A DNA stretch of 64,000 nucleotides from Vibrionales bacterium SWAT-3 (GCA_000169995.1 AAZW01000001.1:368290-432289); one strand, 5' to 3'. Positions 1 to 8,995 are shown, counted from the first letter of the stretch. Notes: generated from the letters alone by a model not told the origin. Translations and numbers: made by a program.

Positions 1-276
1 GATGATTTGCTTTCCTAAAACCGTAGGTTGATACCCCCCCTCTCCGCGTTCAAGTAACTTTGCCTGTCTTAAGTCTTTAATTCTTGAATTTAAAACGGCA
101 GGAGAAATTGATTCACAGCGATCCTGCAATTCACGGAATGTACAGGGACCACCTGAACATAGCTGCCAAAGAACTCCCATAGCCCAACGTCTCCCCAGCA
201 AGTCAAATAATGCCATGATAGGGATTCCTGACTCTGAGCCGCGAACTGGCTTACCGAGACAACTAAAATGAGTCAT
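1..276 (-). CDS. HxlR-family winged-helix transcriptional regulator (3' end outside window)
   Basis: The 92 codons present read MTHFSCLGKPVRGSE and continue through a winged-helix DNA-binding domain with the typical HxlR motifs LLGRRWAMGVLWQL, FRELQ, ISPAVLNSRIKDL and GYQPTVLG. HxlR proteins are small (100-120 residue) dimeric regulators, often of neighbouring stress or redox genes. The gene runs off the left edge of the window, so its C-terminus is missing. A run of seven C (seven G in the coding strand) near base 40 is read in frame and gives Gly-Gly before the beta-wing. It is divergent from the choloylglycine hydrolase pseudogene. No target can be inferred. Confidence 0.8.
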   Translation of the reverse strand, partial: MTHFSCLGKPVRGSESGIPIMALFDLLGRRWAMGVLWQLCSGGPCTFRELQDRCESISPAVLNSRIKDLRQAKLLERGEGGYQPTVLGKQII

Positions 277-632
277 TGAGATTCCTCCGCTATCAAAAAC
301 GTGTCTGAGTATAATCGGATATAATTTAGCTTGCTATGTTTTTAATAGCAAAAAATGACGCCTTGATTGAGGTAATTACCTTCAAAGCTTTAGCAAATGA
401 ATCTCTCCTCTAACTTATTGAGAGTCAGTTGAATTGATACACTCAAGATTGCATAATATCCAGCATAGAAACAAAGATTATTTAACAAGTTATTGTTATA
501 TGTTTTCTGAGAAATAAAAGTTGAATTAACCACAACTCTGAAGAGTGCAAAATTCTATCAGCCAATGACATATATAGCGCATAACACCTAGCATTCGACA
601 CATACGAACTTATCTTTTAGGTTACTTAAATC
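277..632. other. Divergent intergenic region, no gene seen
   Basis: This is an AT-rich 356-base region between the HxlR regulator and the choloylglycine hydrolase pseudogene. It must hold both promoters. I see no open frame with a ribosome binding site and no clear palindromic operator. Confidence 0.5.
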
Positions 633-1752
633 ATGAAAAAACAATTATTAACACTCACCCTAGTTGCCACAACGGTTGGAGCCATTTCTGGTACAGCACA
701 AGCTTGTACACGAGCTTTGTAACACTCGGATACTTTAGATACGACGATGGTCACACGTTCCATGGACTGGGAAGGTTACGATCAAGGTGTTGTGCGCGGT
801 GTACCGAGAGGAACTGTCCTTGATACACGATCACCCACGGTATACGGTGTCGACCTCAACAAATCAGGGGGAGCCCATCAAGTTTACAAGTCAAAACATG
901 CCATGATTGAGATTGCAAGCTTCGACGCAGAGTTTGTCACAGAAGCAATCAACGAACATGGTGTTCTTGGTCAAATTCATTATCTCAATACAGACTGGCA
1001 AGATGAAAAAGCGCGAGTAAAAGGTAATCAAGACATCGATGGTCAGCGATTCGTGCAATACTTTATTGCGAATGCAAAAAGCCTTGATGAAGTAGAATCT
1101 ATTATCAATAACACAAACATCCGTGACCAAAAACTTGGTGGCGTACCTGGTCTGTATGATGCGAATACAACTGTAAACCACTTCTTGGCTCACTTCATTT
1201 TTGCTGATAACTCTGGTGAGACAGTCCTTGTTGAAATGGTAAATGGTAAATGGTGAAAAGAAACTCTACCGAGGAACAGGTTCTTTAGATGTCATTTCAA
1301 ACAACCCAACGTTTGATACTATGACAGAAATGGACAGAGAATTATTAAGTGAAAAGCGCTTCCCAACGGCTTCAATCAACTCTATAGATCGTCGTTATCG
1401 TGCTCAATATGCTCTTAAGGAAGTAAAAGCGTATGAAGAGCGTTTTGGTATCCGCGACAACAAACAATTAAGTAATATTATTGAAGGTGTTGCTCATGAG
1501 ATGCGTAGCGGGTATACAAAATGGGACGTCGCCTATGACGCGAACTTTCCAACTTTATGGGTTTCGCAAGTAGACTTAAAGAATAAAACACTCAAGCTAG
1601 ACCGATGGGACACAGATCAAGTTGAGACATACGATTTCTCGATGTTTGATGTCAATGGTAAACAAGTGGTTGAATTGGGGCGTAACACGAACAAACGAGA
1701 ATCTCAGCCTTGTACAAACATTAATAAAAACCAACCATTCTGTGCCATATAA
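633..1752 (+). pseudogene. Choloylglycine hydrolase / penicillin V acylase family, inactivated by a nonsense codon and a 7-bp duplication
   Basis: The reading frame opens with a signal peptide (MKKQLLTLTLVATTVGA...GTAQA) followed directly by Cys-Thr-Arg, the N-terminal nucleophile of Ntn hydrolases that cleave bile-salt amides or penicillin V/acyl-homoserine-lactone amides. Codon 30 is TAA (720-722), where a Tyr codon (TAC or TAT) is plausible. Downstream the frame continues with family features (TRSMDW, VYGVDLNKSGGAHQVY, DGQRFVQYF). At 1236-1249 the unit ATGGTAA occurs twice in tandem, so the first frame stops at 1256; the second frame (MVNGEKKLYRGTGSLDVISN) carries the rest to 1752. Removing one 7-bp unit restores the frame. 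Two independent lesions in an otherwise well-kept sequence suggest recent loss. The exact substrate is unknown. Confidence 0.85.
1236..1249 (+). repeat. 7-bp tandem duplication causing the frameshift
   Basis: ATGGTAA is present twice head to tail, followed by ATGGTGAA. A single copy would give the uninterrupted reading Glu-Met-Val-Asn-Gly-Glu-Lys. This is a slippage-type insertion that could revert. Confidence 0.85.
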
Positions 1753-2093
1753 CTTTGACTACGCCACACTTAGCAAGGCTTCAAGCTTCAGAAGAACGTG
1801 GGTGCCTATCAAAGATTAGGGCGTGATTTAGCTTAGAGGTTAGTTCGAACTGGGCCAAAGTCGGTGAAGAGATTGTGAGTACGTAAAGCACTCAACCGAT
1901 AAGAGCAAGGCACTTTCCTGCTAGGAAAGTGCCTTATTTTAATCTTGCTTTGACTATTAAAATCAACACCTTACCTAAAACTCTCACAAGATAAGTTTCA
2001 TAGATAAAGCAAGGTATAAACCATGTGCAGCCAGAGTGGTTAGAAGCAAAACAACCGTCTTTTCTCGGTTAATCAAAGATTTCGCTAACCCTA
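1753..2093. other. Convergent intergenic region with hairpin terminator
   Basis: The region lies between the pseudogene (+) and qnr (-). Apart from the hairpin at 1907-1935 I see nothing; a short open frame that overlaps the pseudogene end has no ribosome binding site. Confidence 0.5.
1907..1935. terminator. Bidirectional rho-independent terminator
   Basis: A perfect 12-bp stem, AAGGCACTTTCC pairing with GGAAAGTGCCTT, encloses a 5-base loop and is followed by ATTTT. It sits between convergent genes. Confidence 0.8.
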
Positions 2094-2750
2094 TTAATCA
2101 GGCATCACCACAATACCCATAGTTTCAAGCAGTTGCTCTTGTTGCCAAGCGACAATTTTAATGCCCGATGTGTCGACCTTACGAGGATCTAACCCCTCCA
2201 ATTCAGCGTGGCACAAGTTTGCTCCCTGCATACTGAACTGTCCCCATACATCTTCAGAGAATACGCCTCGGCTCAGATCCGACTCTTTTAATGACGCTCC
2301 TGCAAGGTAAGTTCCTATCCAACGGTTCTCAAACAGCTCACATTTTTCTAAACAAGCCTGTTCAAAGTTAGCATACGACAAGTTACAGCCTGTGATATAC
2401 GCTGAGCAAAAGTACATACGATTACTCACCTGGTTGGCAAAGTTTGGTCTCGTAAAGTTAGCCCCTTTCAAGTCACATTCACGTAGCTCAATCCCATAGC
2501 AATTGGCGTTACTAAAATTCGCCATGGCGAGCTGGCAGTTCTGAAAACTTGCATCACGCAAATCTGCGATACCAAAGTGGCACCCTTCGATATCACCTTG
2601 CTCAATGAACTTACAATTGATAAAGGTCGTGTCACGTAGGTTACAACGCCTAAAGTCACAGCGAATGAAGGTACATGCTGTGAAAGTCATATCAGACAGA
2701 TCTTGTTGAGCGAAATTGTGGTGATGGTAAGTACTGTGATTAGTGTCCAT
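2094..2750 (-). CDS. qnr: Qnr-family pentapeptide repeat protein (quinolone target protection)
   Basis: The 218-residue length is the standard Qnr length. The whole protein is built of tandem A(D/N)LXX-type repeats, for example CDFRRCNLRDTTF, ADLRDASFQNCQLAMANF, CDLKGANF and ANLCHAELEGLDPRKVDTSG. Conserved Qnr stretches such as NRMYFCSAYITGCNLSYANFE, ENRWIGTYLAGASLKESDLS and GVFSEDVWGQF are recognisable. Qnr dimers fold as a right-handed beta-helix that mimics DNA and protects gyrase and topoisomerase IV from quinolones. From memory it is closest to the chromosomal Qnr of V. splendidus (QnrVS) and the QnrVC group. It stands alone, without integron attC or insertion-sequence flanks, so this looks like a resident chromosomal gene. 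I saw no LexA box upstream. Confidence 0.93.
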   Translation of the reverse strand: MDTNHSTYHHHNFAQQDLSDMTFTACTFIRCDFRRCNLRDTTFINCKFIEQGDIEGCHFGIADLRDASFQNCQLAMANFSNANCYGIELRECDLKGANFTRPNFANQVSNRMYFCSAYITGCNLSYANFEQACLEKCELFENRWIGTYLAGASLKESDLSRGVFSEDVWGQFSMQGANLCHAELEGLDPRKVDTSGIKIVAWQQEQLLETMGIVVMPD

Positions 2751-3154
2751 TTAGCCCCCTAAAAAAGTAAGCTAAGACTACCACTGAGATCTTCAGAAAA
2801 CATCAAATTAAAAACCAACAAAACAGCAACTTAAAACACCCATTTTTAGCCAATTTAAGGCACCAAATAAGCAATTTAAGCAGGCTGTTTTTAGTTGATA
2901 GAACGCGCTTATATTGAAAAAAGTTTTGTGGCTTACAGAAGGTTTTGTGACGTAGCTGATCATCAGATAAAGATGCATGTTTAAAAATCAGTAAGCTTTA
3001 AATAGCCAGGAAACCTGGCTAACGAGGAGGAAAGTACAAGACTCAATTTTTCTGAGAAGTTCAAAACAAAATAGGTGAAGCTCACCATCGTGGAGGCTAA
3101 CCGATTCATAAGTACCGAGGGTTGAATTTAACTCGTGTTCTCAGGTTGTGTTGT
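2751..3154. other. Intergenic region between the CosR-like regulator and qnr
   Basis: The region contains the qnr promoter (minus strand) and a perfect hairpin at 3003-3021. No open frame is supported. Confidence 0.5.
3003..3021 (-). terminator. Hairpin downstream of the MarR regulator
   Basis: TAGCCAGG-AAA-CCTGGCTA is a perfect 8-bp stem with a 3-base loop, about 130 bases past the stop of the minus-strand regulator. In that direction it is followed by TTTAAAG, a weak U-tract, so termination is plausible but not certain. Confidence 0.5.
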
Positions 3155-3637
3155 CTAGCTTTTCGCGATATTAGCGATACCTTCAAGCTGAAGAACTGGA
3201 GCCGCGTCAATGTCTTCCGCGTTCATCATAGATGACACACGTTGCATCGAAGAAAGCAGCAGACTTTGCTCCCACGGCTCAAGATTTTGGAATTTGTTAA
3301 CGAAGCTATCTTGCAGTGGTGGTGGCGCATTGTTTAGCAGCTCTTGACCTTTTTCGGTCAAGTTTGCATGTACTTTACGACGGTCAGCAACACTGCGGAT
3401 ACGTTGTACATAGCCATTCACCTCTAGACGATCAATGATCGTAGTGGTGGTCGCTTGGCTTACATTGGTGTGGTTAGACAATTCTTTGATCGTCACGTTA
3501 CCCATTTCTTGGATTGCTCTCATTAAGATTAATTGAGGGCCAGTCAAACCATACTCTTTACTCAGCTTCTTCGAATGTAAATCGATAGCGCGAATAATTT
3601 GGCGAATAGCGACCAGGATTTCGTCATGTTTGTCCAA
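3155..3637 (-). CDS. cosR: MarR-family regulator, CosR-like (compatible-solute gene repressor)
   Basis: This 160-residue MarR protein has an N-terminal helix pair (MDKHDEILVAIRQIIRAIDLHSKKL), a winged helix (GPQLILMRAIQEMGNVTIKELSNHTNVSQATTTTIIDRLEVNGYVQRIRSVADRRKVHANLTEKG) and C-terminal dimerisation helices. The sequence matches my memory of Vibrio CosR, the low-salinity repressor of ectoine and betaine biosynthesis and of betaine transporters. Its location just downstream of the bet-pro operon, in the same direction, fits that role. The gene is separately promoted, with a 363-base gap from proV. The cosR assignment rests on recalled similarity plus context; MarR membership is certain. Confidence 0.75.
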   Translation of the reverse strand: MDKHDEILVAIRQIIRAIDLHSKKLSKEYGLTGPQLILMRAIQEMGNVTIKELSNHTNVSQATTTTIIDRLEVNGYVQRIRSVADRRKVHANLTEKGQELLNNAPPPLQDSFVNKFQNLEPWEQSLLLSSMQRVSSMMNAEDIDAAPVLQLEGIANIAKS

Positions 3638-3687
3638 GATTCAGACCTTTGTACTAATATACGGTGAATGTTTTCACAGTGCTTAAG

Positions 3688-3709
3688 CTATTAGAATTCC
3701 AATTAATAG
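3688..3709. promoter_or_regulatory. Candidate MarR autoregulatory operator
   Basis: CTATTA-N10-TAATAG, an AT-rich 22-bp inverted repeat, lies about 50 bases upstream of the MarR gene start, where MarR proteins commonly autoregulate. This is inferred from position and symmetry only. Confidence 0.35.
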
Positions 3710-3929
3710 AGCTAAAGGTGCTCAGGAATTACACTGTAAATTGATAAATTACTTCATTAATTTTTCCGCATTGTACTGATGTTCATACTATTCTCAATCT
3801 TTTCTATGCCTTTGAATTTGCGCAGGGCAACACTTTTGCTCAATGAGTCACGATTTTCGCTCTTATATCGGCTAACAAGGTAACAAAAAGCCAGAAGTCG
3901 TTAACAAATAAAAAAGCAGAGCTGTCAAA

Positions 3930-3962
3930 CAGGTAGAGAGATTGTGATGGCCTCACTACCTA
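3930..3962 (-). terminator. Possible terminator of the bet-pro operon
   Basis: AGGTAG-x-GAG pairs with CTC-x-CTACCT across an 11-base loop, about 40 bases past the proV stop. The T-rich tract comes about 20 bases further on, so the call is weak. Confidence 0.4.
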
Positions 3963-4000
3963 TTTAATGTTTCGACATCTGACTATTTTAGTTCAAAAGA

Positions 4001-5215
4001 TTAAGCAGCACTGTTTAGTTGAAAATTACCTGTCAGCGCGTTGTAAAATTCACTGTTATCCAAGATTCCGACCAATTGATTATCTTCAACTAGCAAAATC
4101 GGATGGTTACTGATCTGCTTGAGCTTAATTGCGTCGCGCATGCCAATCTCTGGGCTTACCACAACAACACTCGAACCGCTTATCTCGGTTAAATCATCAG
4201 ACTCATTCCACTCGACAAGTGCCAAATCCGATTCACCTTTTACAGACAGCTCCCCTTCGCTATGCTCAACCCATAGGTCTTTAGAATCACAGATCTGCCA
4301 GCTGTCGTTATCTTGAGTCAGTGATTCAAGAGGCTGCATCAATGAGCGACCTTTAAGTACATTCAATGGGTTGGTGTGAGCCACGAAGTCCTTCACGTAC
4401 TCGGTTTTTGGTGTGAGTACGATCTCTTCAGGTTTACCGTGTTGAATCAGTTTGCCTGATTCCATGATCGCGATGTTGTTACCAATCTTCAGCGCTTCGT
4501 CTAAGTCATGGCTGACGAACAGAATCGTTTTGTTTAGCTTGTTCTGTAACGTGATCAACTCATCTTGAAGCTGTGCACGAATCAATGGGTCAAGCGCTGA
4601 GAACGGTTCGTCCATCAATAGAATGTCAGTGTCCATGGCAAACGCTCGTGCCAAACCGACACGTTGCTGCATACCACCAGAAAGCTCATGCGGGAATTTC
4701 GCTTCCCATTCCGCTAAGCCAACCATTTCAAGCTGTTCACGCGCCTTAGCACGACGAACATCTTTGGCGACACCTTGCATTTCAAGGCCAAAGGCAACGT
4801 TATCCAACACGGTTAACCAAGGCATCAATGCAAATTTTTGGAACACCATCGAAACACGGTGGGTACGCAGGTGACGAAGTGTCGCTTCATCGCACTGTTC
4901 ACCTAAATCGACCTGCTTATCGCCATCTTTAATCGCCAGCGAGCCGCGGCTGATCTCATTTAAGCCGTTTACAGCTCGAAGTAACGAAGATTTCCCTGAG
5001 CCCGATAAGCCCATCAACACGCAGATTTCGCCCTCTTTAACCGTGAGAGAGACATTGTCTACGCCCACGACTTGACCTGTCTCATCAATGATCTCTTGAC
5101 GAGTTTTGCCTTGGTCGAGCAACTCAAGCGCTTGCTTCGATTTATCACCAAAAACGACATCGAGGTTTTTAATCGTAATTGCGTCCACTGTCTTTTGTTC
5201 CTGAGAAATAGACAT
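4001..5215 (-). CDS. proV: Glycine betaine/proline ABC transporter ATP-binding subunit
   Basis: This is the ATPase of the ProVWX osmoprotectant importer. Walker A is GLSGSGKSS at residues 69-77, the signature LSGGMQQR at 178-185, and Walker B ILLMDE at 198-203, followed by the SHDLDEALK H-loop. The 404-residue length includes the C-terminal CBS-type regulatory region usual for ProV (VVVVSPEIGMRDAIKLKQIS, LVGILDN). The start is well supported by an AAGGAGG Shine-Dalgarno, and it follows the proW stop by two bases, so the genes are translationally coupled. It is the last gene of the betIBA-proXWV operon. Confidence 0.95.
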   Translation of the reverse strand: MSISQEQKTVDAITIKNLDVVFGDKSKQALELLDQGKTRQEIIDETGQVVGVDNVSLTVKEGEICVLMGLSGSGKSSLLRAVNGLNEISRGSLAIKDGDKQVDLGEQCDEATLRHLRTHRVSMVFQKFALMPWLTVLDNVAFGLEMQGVAKDVRRAKAREQLEMVGLAEWEAKFPHELSGGMQQRVGLARAFAMDTDILLMDEPFSALDPLIRAQLQDELITLQNKLNKTILFVSHDLDEALKIGNNIAIMESGKLIQHGKPEEIVLTPKTEYVKDFVAHTNPLNVLKGRSLMQPLESLTQDNDSWQICDSKDLWVEHSEGELSVKGESDLALVEWNESDDLTEISGSSVVVVSPEIGMRDAIKLKQISNHPILLVEDNQLVGILDNSEFYNALTGNFQLNSAA

Positions 5216-5217
5216 GA

Positions 5218-6096
5218 TTAAGCCTCCTTCTGGTTAGGTGTTTTGCACAAGCGATCCAGAATGATAGCAACGAGTACAATCGCAAGTCCCGCTTCAAAAC
5301 CTTGTGAGATGTTCACTGTGTTCAAGGCACGAACCACTGGTTTACCAAGCCCGTCAGCACCAACAAGCGTCGCAATCACGACCATAGAAAGCGATAACAT
5401 GATGCACTGAGTGACACCTGCCATGATGCTTGGCAGAGCAGCCGGTAACTCCACTTTCAGCAGCAATTTCATGCGGCTAGCGCCAAACGCTTTACCGGCT
5501 TCAATCAGCTCTTCTGGCACCTTAGTCACGCCCAAGTAGGTCAGACGTATTGGCGCCGCGATAGCAAAAATTATGGTTGAGATTAAGCCCGGAACGATGC
5601 CCAAGCCGAATAGCACCAAGGTTGGGATAAGGTAGACAAACGTTGGTACCGTCTGCATTAAATCGAGAATGGGGCGTAGTAAGGTATATAACCAAGGGCG
5701 GTGCGCTGCCATGATGCCAACCGGTACGCCAATTAATACGGAAATCGTTGTCGCCGCAAAGACGAGAACAAAGGTTTCCAGCATTTCTTGCCAATAGCCA
5801 AGGTTGAGAATGGTCAGAAGCGCCGCGACAACGAAGATCACCAACGACAATTTACGGTGTAAATACCAAGCGATCGCAGCAGTGATCACGATAGGGAGCG
5901 CAGGCGGCATCCATTTAAATACATCGACTAAAAACAGAATAACGGTTTCTAAAAAGATAGAAATAGCATCAAAAAAGCCCGCTGCGTTGATAGTTAACCA
6001 GTCAACACCAGCTTCCATCCATTGTCCGACAGGGATTTTGTTTTCCGTAATAAAATTCACAATATTGCCTTTCATTATTGGCGGGCCGAAGCCCAC
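5218..6096 (-). CDS. proW: Glycine betaine/proline ABC transporter permease
   Basis: This inner-membrane permease has about six hydrophobic segments and the permease EAA-type loop (EELIEAGKAFGASRMKLLLKVELPAALPSIMAGV). The long N-terminal extension is typical of ProW. The start is uncertain: the frame opens with GTG at 6096, but an ATG at 6075 (MKGNIVNF) is the more natural start. A strong hairpin with a TTCG loop covers 6080-6097, just where the ribosome binding site of the ATG would be, so translation may be coupled or structurally controlled. It sits between proX and proV. Confidence 0.92.
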   Translation of the reverse strand: MGFGPPIMKGNIVNFITENKIPVGQWMEAGVDWLTINAAGFFDAISIFLETVILFLVDVFKWMPPALPIVITAAIAWYLHRKLSLVIFVVAALLTILNLGYWQEMLETFVLVFAATTISVLIGVPVGIMAAHRPWLYTLLRPILDLMQTVPTFVYLIPTLVLFGLGIVPGLISTIIFAIAAPIRLTYLGVTKVPEELIEAGKAFGASRMKLLLKVELPAALPSIMAGVTQCIMLSLSMVVIATLVGADGLGKPVVRALNTVNISQGFEAGLAIVLVAIILDRLCKTPNQKEA

Positions 6097-6097
6097 C
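6080..6097 (-). promoter_or_regulatory. Intercistronic TTCG-loop hairpin at the proX/proW junction
   Basis: On the coding strand GGTGGGC-TTCG-GCCCGCC forms a 7-bp stem (one G-U pair) with a UUCG tetraloop. No U-tract follows, so it is more likely an mRNA-stability or translation-control element than a terminator. Confidence 0.6.
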
Positions 6098-6136
6098 TTT
6101 ATTCTTTATGTAGCTTTGGTAAACAGATAGGTAAAA

Positions 6137-7108
6137 CTATGCTTTTACTTGCTTTAGGTATTCAGTAACCGCTTGAGTTGCTGATTCACCTTTATGAGTT
6201 TTTACGTTGTCTAACCAAGCTTCCACTTGCTGTGGATTGCTGTTTAACCATTGCTGAGCCGCTTTCTCTGGCTTCACATTTTGGTTCAAAATAGCTTCCA
6301 TCAACTGGTTTTCCATCTCTAATGTGAACTCTAGGTTTTGCAGAAGCTGACCGACGTTTGAACATTCAGATAGGTAGTTTGAACGAACATTGGTGTAAAC
6401 ATTCGCGCCACCGTAATTCGGGCCAAAGAAGTCATCACCGCCAGAAAGGTATTCCATCTCAACGTTACTATTCATCGGGTGCGGTGCCCAACCAAGGTAA
6501 ACAATCCATTGGCTACGGCGTGCTGCGCGTGATACTTGCGATACCATACCCGCTTCGCTTGACTCAACTAGGCTGAAATCTTTTAAGCCAAAAGCGTCAG
6601 AATCGATCATCGATTGGATTAGGCGGTTACCATCATTACCTGGTTCAATGCCGTAGATACGGTCTTTGAACTTGTCAGCGTGCTTAGCTAAGTCCGCGAA
6701 GCTTTTAACCCCCGCGTCGTACACGTATTTAGGTACCGCTAGTGTGTATTTCGCACCTTCAAGGTTGGCACGAACCGTTTCGACAGTGCCTGCTTCGCGG
6801 TATTTAGCAATGTCACCTTCCATAGTCGGCATCCAGTTTCCTAGGAACACATCAATGTCACCATTAGCCATTGAAGAGTAAGTTACAGGTACTGAAAGTA
6901 GGTCGGTTTTGGTGGTGTAGCCTAGGCCTTTTAAAAGCTCAGTAGTGACAGCTGTGGTGGCAGTAATGTCAGTCCAACCGACATCGGCAAAACGGACGTT
7001 TTCACATTGTTGTGGTTCAACGGAAGCGTTAGCTGTAAATGCAAATGAACTAATCGCTAATGTGGCTAACGCTTTTGTGGTCACGTTGTGCATGTTTAGA
7101 GTCGTCAT
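6137..7108 (-). CDS. proX: Glycine betaine-binding periplasmic protein
   Basis: The substrate-binding protein of ProVWX (OpuAC fold), about 323 residues. The preferred start is the ATG at 7108 (MTTLNMHNVTTKALATLAIS), because it has AAAAGGA eight bases upstream; a longer frame back to 7150 adds a charged, non-signal stretch. A signal peptide ends near FAFTANASVE. The mature part has the ligand-domain motifs VRFADVGWTDI, MANGDIDVFLGNWMP and YGIEPGNDGNRL. The Asp-Val-Gly-Trp and Trp-Met-Pro aromatics fit a quaternary-ammonium pocket. It lies between betA and proW, in the order found in other vibrios. Confidence 0.93.
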   Translation of the reverse strand: MTTLNMHNVTTKALATLAISSFAFTANASVEPQQCENVRFADVGWTDITATTAVTTELLKGLGYTTKTDLLSVPVTYSSMANGDIDVFLGNWMPTMEGDIAKYREAGTVETVRANLEGAKYTLAVPKYVYDAGVKSFADLAKHADKFKDRIYGIEPGNDGNRLIQSMIDSDAFGLKDFSLVESSEAGMVSQVSRAARRSQWIVYLGWAPHPMNSNVEMEYLSGGDDFFGPNYGGANVYTNVRSNYLSECSNVGQLLQNLEFTLEMENQLMEAILNQNVKPEKAAQQWLNSNPQQVEAWLDNVKTHKGESATQAVTEYLKQVKA

Positions 7109-7136
7109 AATGGTTCCTTTTAATCTTTCCTTTTTT

Positions 7137-7163
7137 CTGCCTCTTCTCAAACGATAGAGGCAG
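7137..7163. promoter_or_regulatory. Hairpin in the betA/proX gap
   Basis: CTGCCTC and GAGGCAG form a perfect 7-bp stem with a 13-base loop just upstream of the proX ribosome binding site. On the operon strand it is followed by A residues, so it is not a terminator there; a role in mRNA processing is possible. Confidence 0.45.
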
Positions 7164-7220
7164 TTTTGCTGACTTTTAACTAATTATTTTTATTGCTGTT
7201 TTTCACTTAGTCATAGGGCG

Positions 7221-8924
7221 TTACGCTTCCCTGACTGGTTTGTTGATTCTTTGCTTTTCTTGCCATTCCGGCGCAATCCACACTGGCACGTCTTGTTCTT
7301 TGAGCATTGGTTTCCCCAAAATCAAATCAGAAGCGCGCTCAGCAACCATGATGGTTGGCGCGTTTAAGTTTCCGTTTGGAATGGTTGGGAAAACAGACGA
7401 GTCAACGACACGCAGATTATCAACGCCGCGAACGCGACACCGCTCATCAAGCACTGCCATCGGATCATCGTCAGCACCCATTTTGCAGCCACAAGATGGG
7501 TGATAAGCACTTTCAACGTTCTGCTTAACCCATTCATCAATCGCTTCATCGGAAGTAATGTTTAGACCCGGTTGAATCTCTTCACCACGGTAAAAATCCA
7601 TCGCAGGTTGCGACAGAATTTCGCGAGTCAGACGAATACAATCGCGCCAATCTTGGCGGTCTTGCTCGGTCGAGATGTAATTGAAAATGATCTCTGGTTT
7701 GGCATGCGGATCAGCAGAGGTAATCGCAACCGTGCCGCGGCTTTCTGGCTTGTTAGGTCCAACGTGTACTTGGAAGCCATGACCATCAAAAGCGGCTTGG
7801 CCGTCGTAACGCATTGCCGCTGGTAGGAAGTGGTATTGAATATTTGGCCACTTCAATCCTTTACGAGATCGAATGAAGGCGCACGATTCAAAGTGATTAG
7901 TTGCACCTAAGCCTTTGCGAGTCAAAATCCACTCTGCACCGATCATTCCTTTACTCACTAAGCCAAGCTTACTGTTAAGCGTGATAGGTTCATTACAGTG
8001 GTATTGAAAGTACACTTCTAGGTGGTCTTGAAGGTTTTCTCCCACACCATTCAACTCGTGTTTAACTTCCACGCCAGCCTTTTCAAGTACCGCTTTCGGG
8101 CCGATACCTGACAGTTGCAGTAGTTGAACAGAGCCAATAGAGCCCGCAGAAGAGATCACTTCTTTGTTCGCCATAGCAGTTTGGATATTGCCTGACTTTT
8201 CAAATTCCACACCGACTGCTTTCTTGCTTTGGTCCGATTGAAACTCGATCAGAAACTTGCGCGCCACGATGCCCTTTTTCAACGTAAGGTTGGGGCGCTT
8301 CAATGCACGACGCAGATAAGCGTTAGAGGTTGAGGCTCTAACACCCTTATCTACTGTCATATGCATGGTGCCGAAGCCTTCTTGCTGATAGCCATTGTAA
8401 TCGTTGGTTTCTGGGTAACCGGCGTCTTTACCTGCATCGATGAAGGCTTGGTAAAGTGGGTTAAGCGCCATGTCGTTACCGTTACATGTGCCGACAGGGC
8501 CATTATCGCCTCGATATTCGTCGCCACCTTTATTCCACGATTCAGCACGGCGGAAGTAAGGCAAACACGCTTGGTAATTCCAACCGGTAGCGCCCTCTTC
8601 TTCCCACTGGTCGAAGTCACATGCATGGCCACGCACGTAAACCATGCCATTGATTGACGAGCTACCACCTAACACCTTGCCACGTGGACAGTGCAGTTCA
8701 CGTCCATCAAGGCCCGGTTCCTGCTCGGTTTCAAATTGCCAAGCGTACTTTTCAGTATTCATTGGGTAAGAAAGCGCGGTTGGCATCTGGATAAAAATGC
8801 TCTTATCCGTGCCACCAGCTTCGAGTAATAAAACGCTATGTTCACCGCTTTCCGTTAGCCTATCCGCTAACACACAGCCGGCCGAACCCGCGCCGACGAT
8901 AATATAATCGTAGCGTTGTTCCAT
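7221..8924 (-). CDS. betA: Choline dehydrogenase
   Basis: This membrane-associated GMC flavoprotein oxidises choline to betaine aldehyde. The 567-residue length is normal. The FAD dinucleotide-binding motif [17 protein letters not shown] is at residues 7-23, followed by the GMC signatures [21 protein letters not shown] and [18 protein letters not shown]. The C-terminal catalytic His region ([11 protein letters not shown]) and [18 protein letters not shown] are intact. The start is supported by AGGGAA upstream. It sits 71 bases after betB with a strong hairpin in the gap. Confidence 0.96.
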   Translation of the reverse strand: MEQRYDYIIVGAGSAGCVLADRLTESGEHSVLLLEAGGTDKSIFIQMPTALSYPMNTEKYAWQFETEQEPGLDGRELHCPRGKVLGGSSSINGMVYVRGHACDFDQWEEEGATGWNYQACLPYFRRAESWNKGGDEYRGDNGPVGTCNGNDMALNPLYQAFIDAGKDAGYPETNDYNGYQQEGFGTMHMTVDKGVRASTSNAYLRRALKRPNLTLKKGIVARKFLIEFQSDQSKKAVGVEFEKSGNIQTAMANKEVISSAGSIGSVQLLQLSGIGPKAVLEKAGVEVKHELNGVGENLQDHLEVYFQYHCNEPITLNSKLGLVSKGMIGAEWILTRKGLGATNHFESCAFIRSRKGLKWPNIQYHFLPAAMRYDGQAAFDGHGFQVHVGPNKPESRGTVAITSADPHAKPEIIFNYISTEQDRQDWRDCIRLTREILSQPAMDFYRGEEIQPGLNITSDEAIDEWVKQNVESAYHPSCGCKMGADDDPMAVLDERCRVRGVDNLRVVDSSVFPTIPNGNLNAPTIMVAERASDLILGKPMLKEQDVPVWIAPEWQEKQRINKPVREA

Positions 8925-8952
8925 GTTATCTATTCCCTGAGATGAGTCAGTA

Positions 8953-8975
8953 GGGCTAGCTCTTCACGCTAGCCC
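8953..8975. promoter_or_regulatory. Intercistronic hairpin at the betB/betA junction
   Basis: GGGCTAGC and GCTAGCCC form a perfect 8-bp stem with a 7-base loop between betB and betA. No U-tract follows. A processing or stability element is likely. Confidence 0.55.
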
Positions 8976-8995
8976 GTTAAATCGAGAGTTACGCG

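Larger units (their letters stand above)
3638..4000. other. Intergenic region between proV and cosR
   Basis: This holds the regulator's promoter region with a candidate operator (3688-3709) and an imperfect hairpin near 3930-3962 that may end the bet-pro transcript. No gene is seen. Confidence 0.5.

Noticed and set aside
30..50. Run of seven C in the HxlR gene as a frameshift
   Set aside because: The frame reads through it correctly and gives the expected Gly-Gly-Tyr of the wing.
1622..1819. 65-residue open frame past the choloylglycine hydrolase pseudogene
   Set aside because: It overlaps the pseudogene in another frame, has no ribosome binding site and shows no family resemblance.
2094..2750. 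qnr as a recently acquired mobile cassette
   Set aside because: No attC-like site, integrase, insertion sequence or base-composition shift is visible around it, and chromosomal qnr is normal in vibrios.
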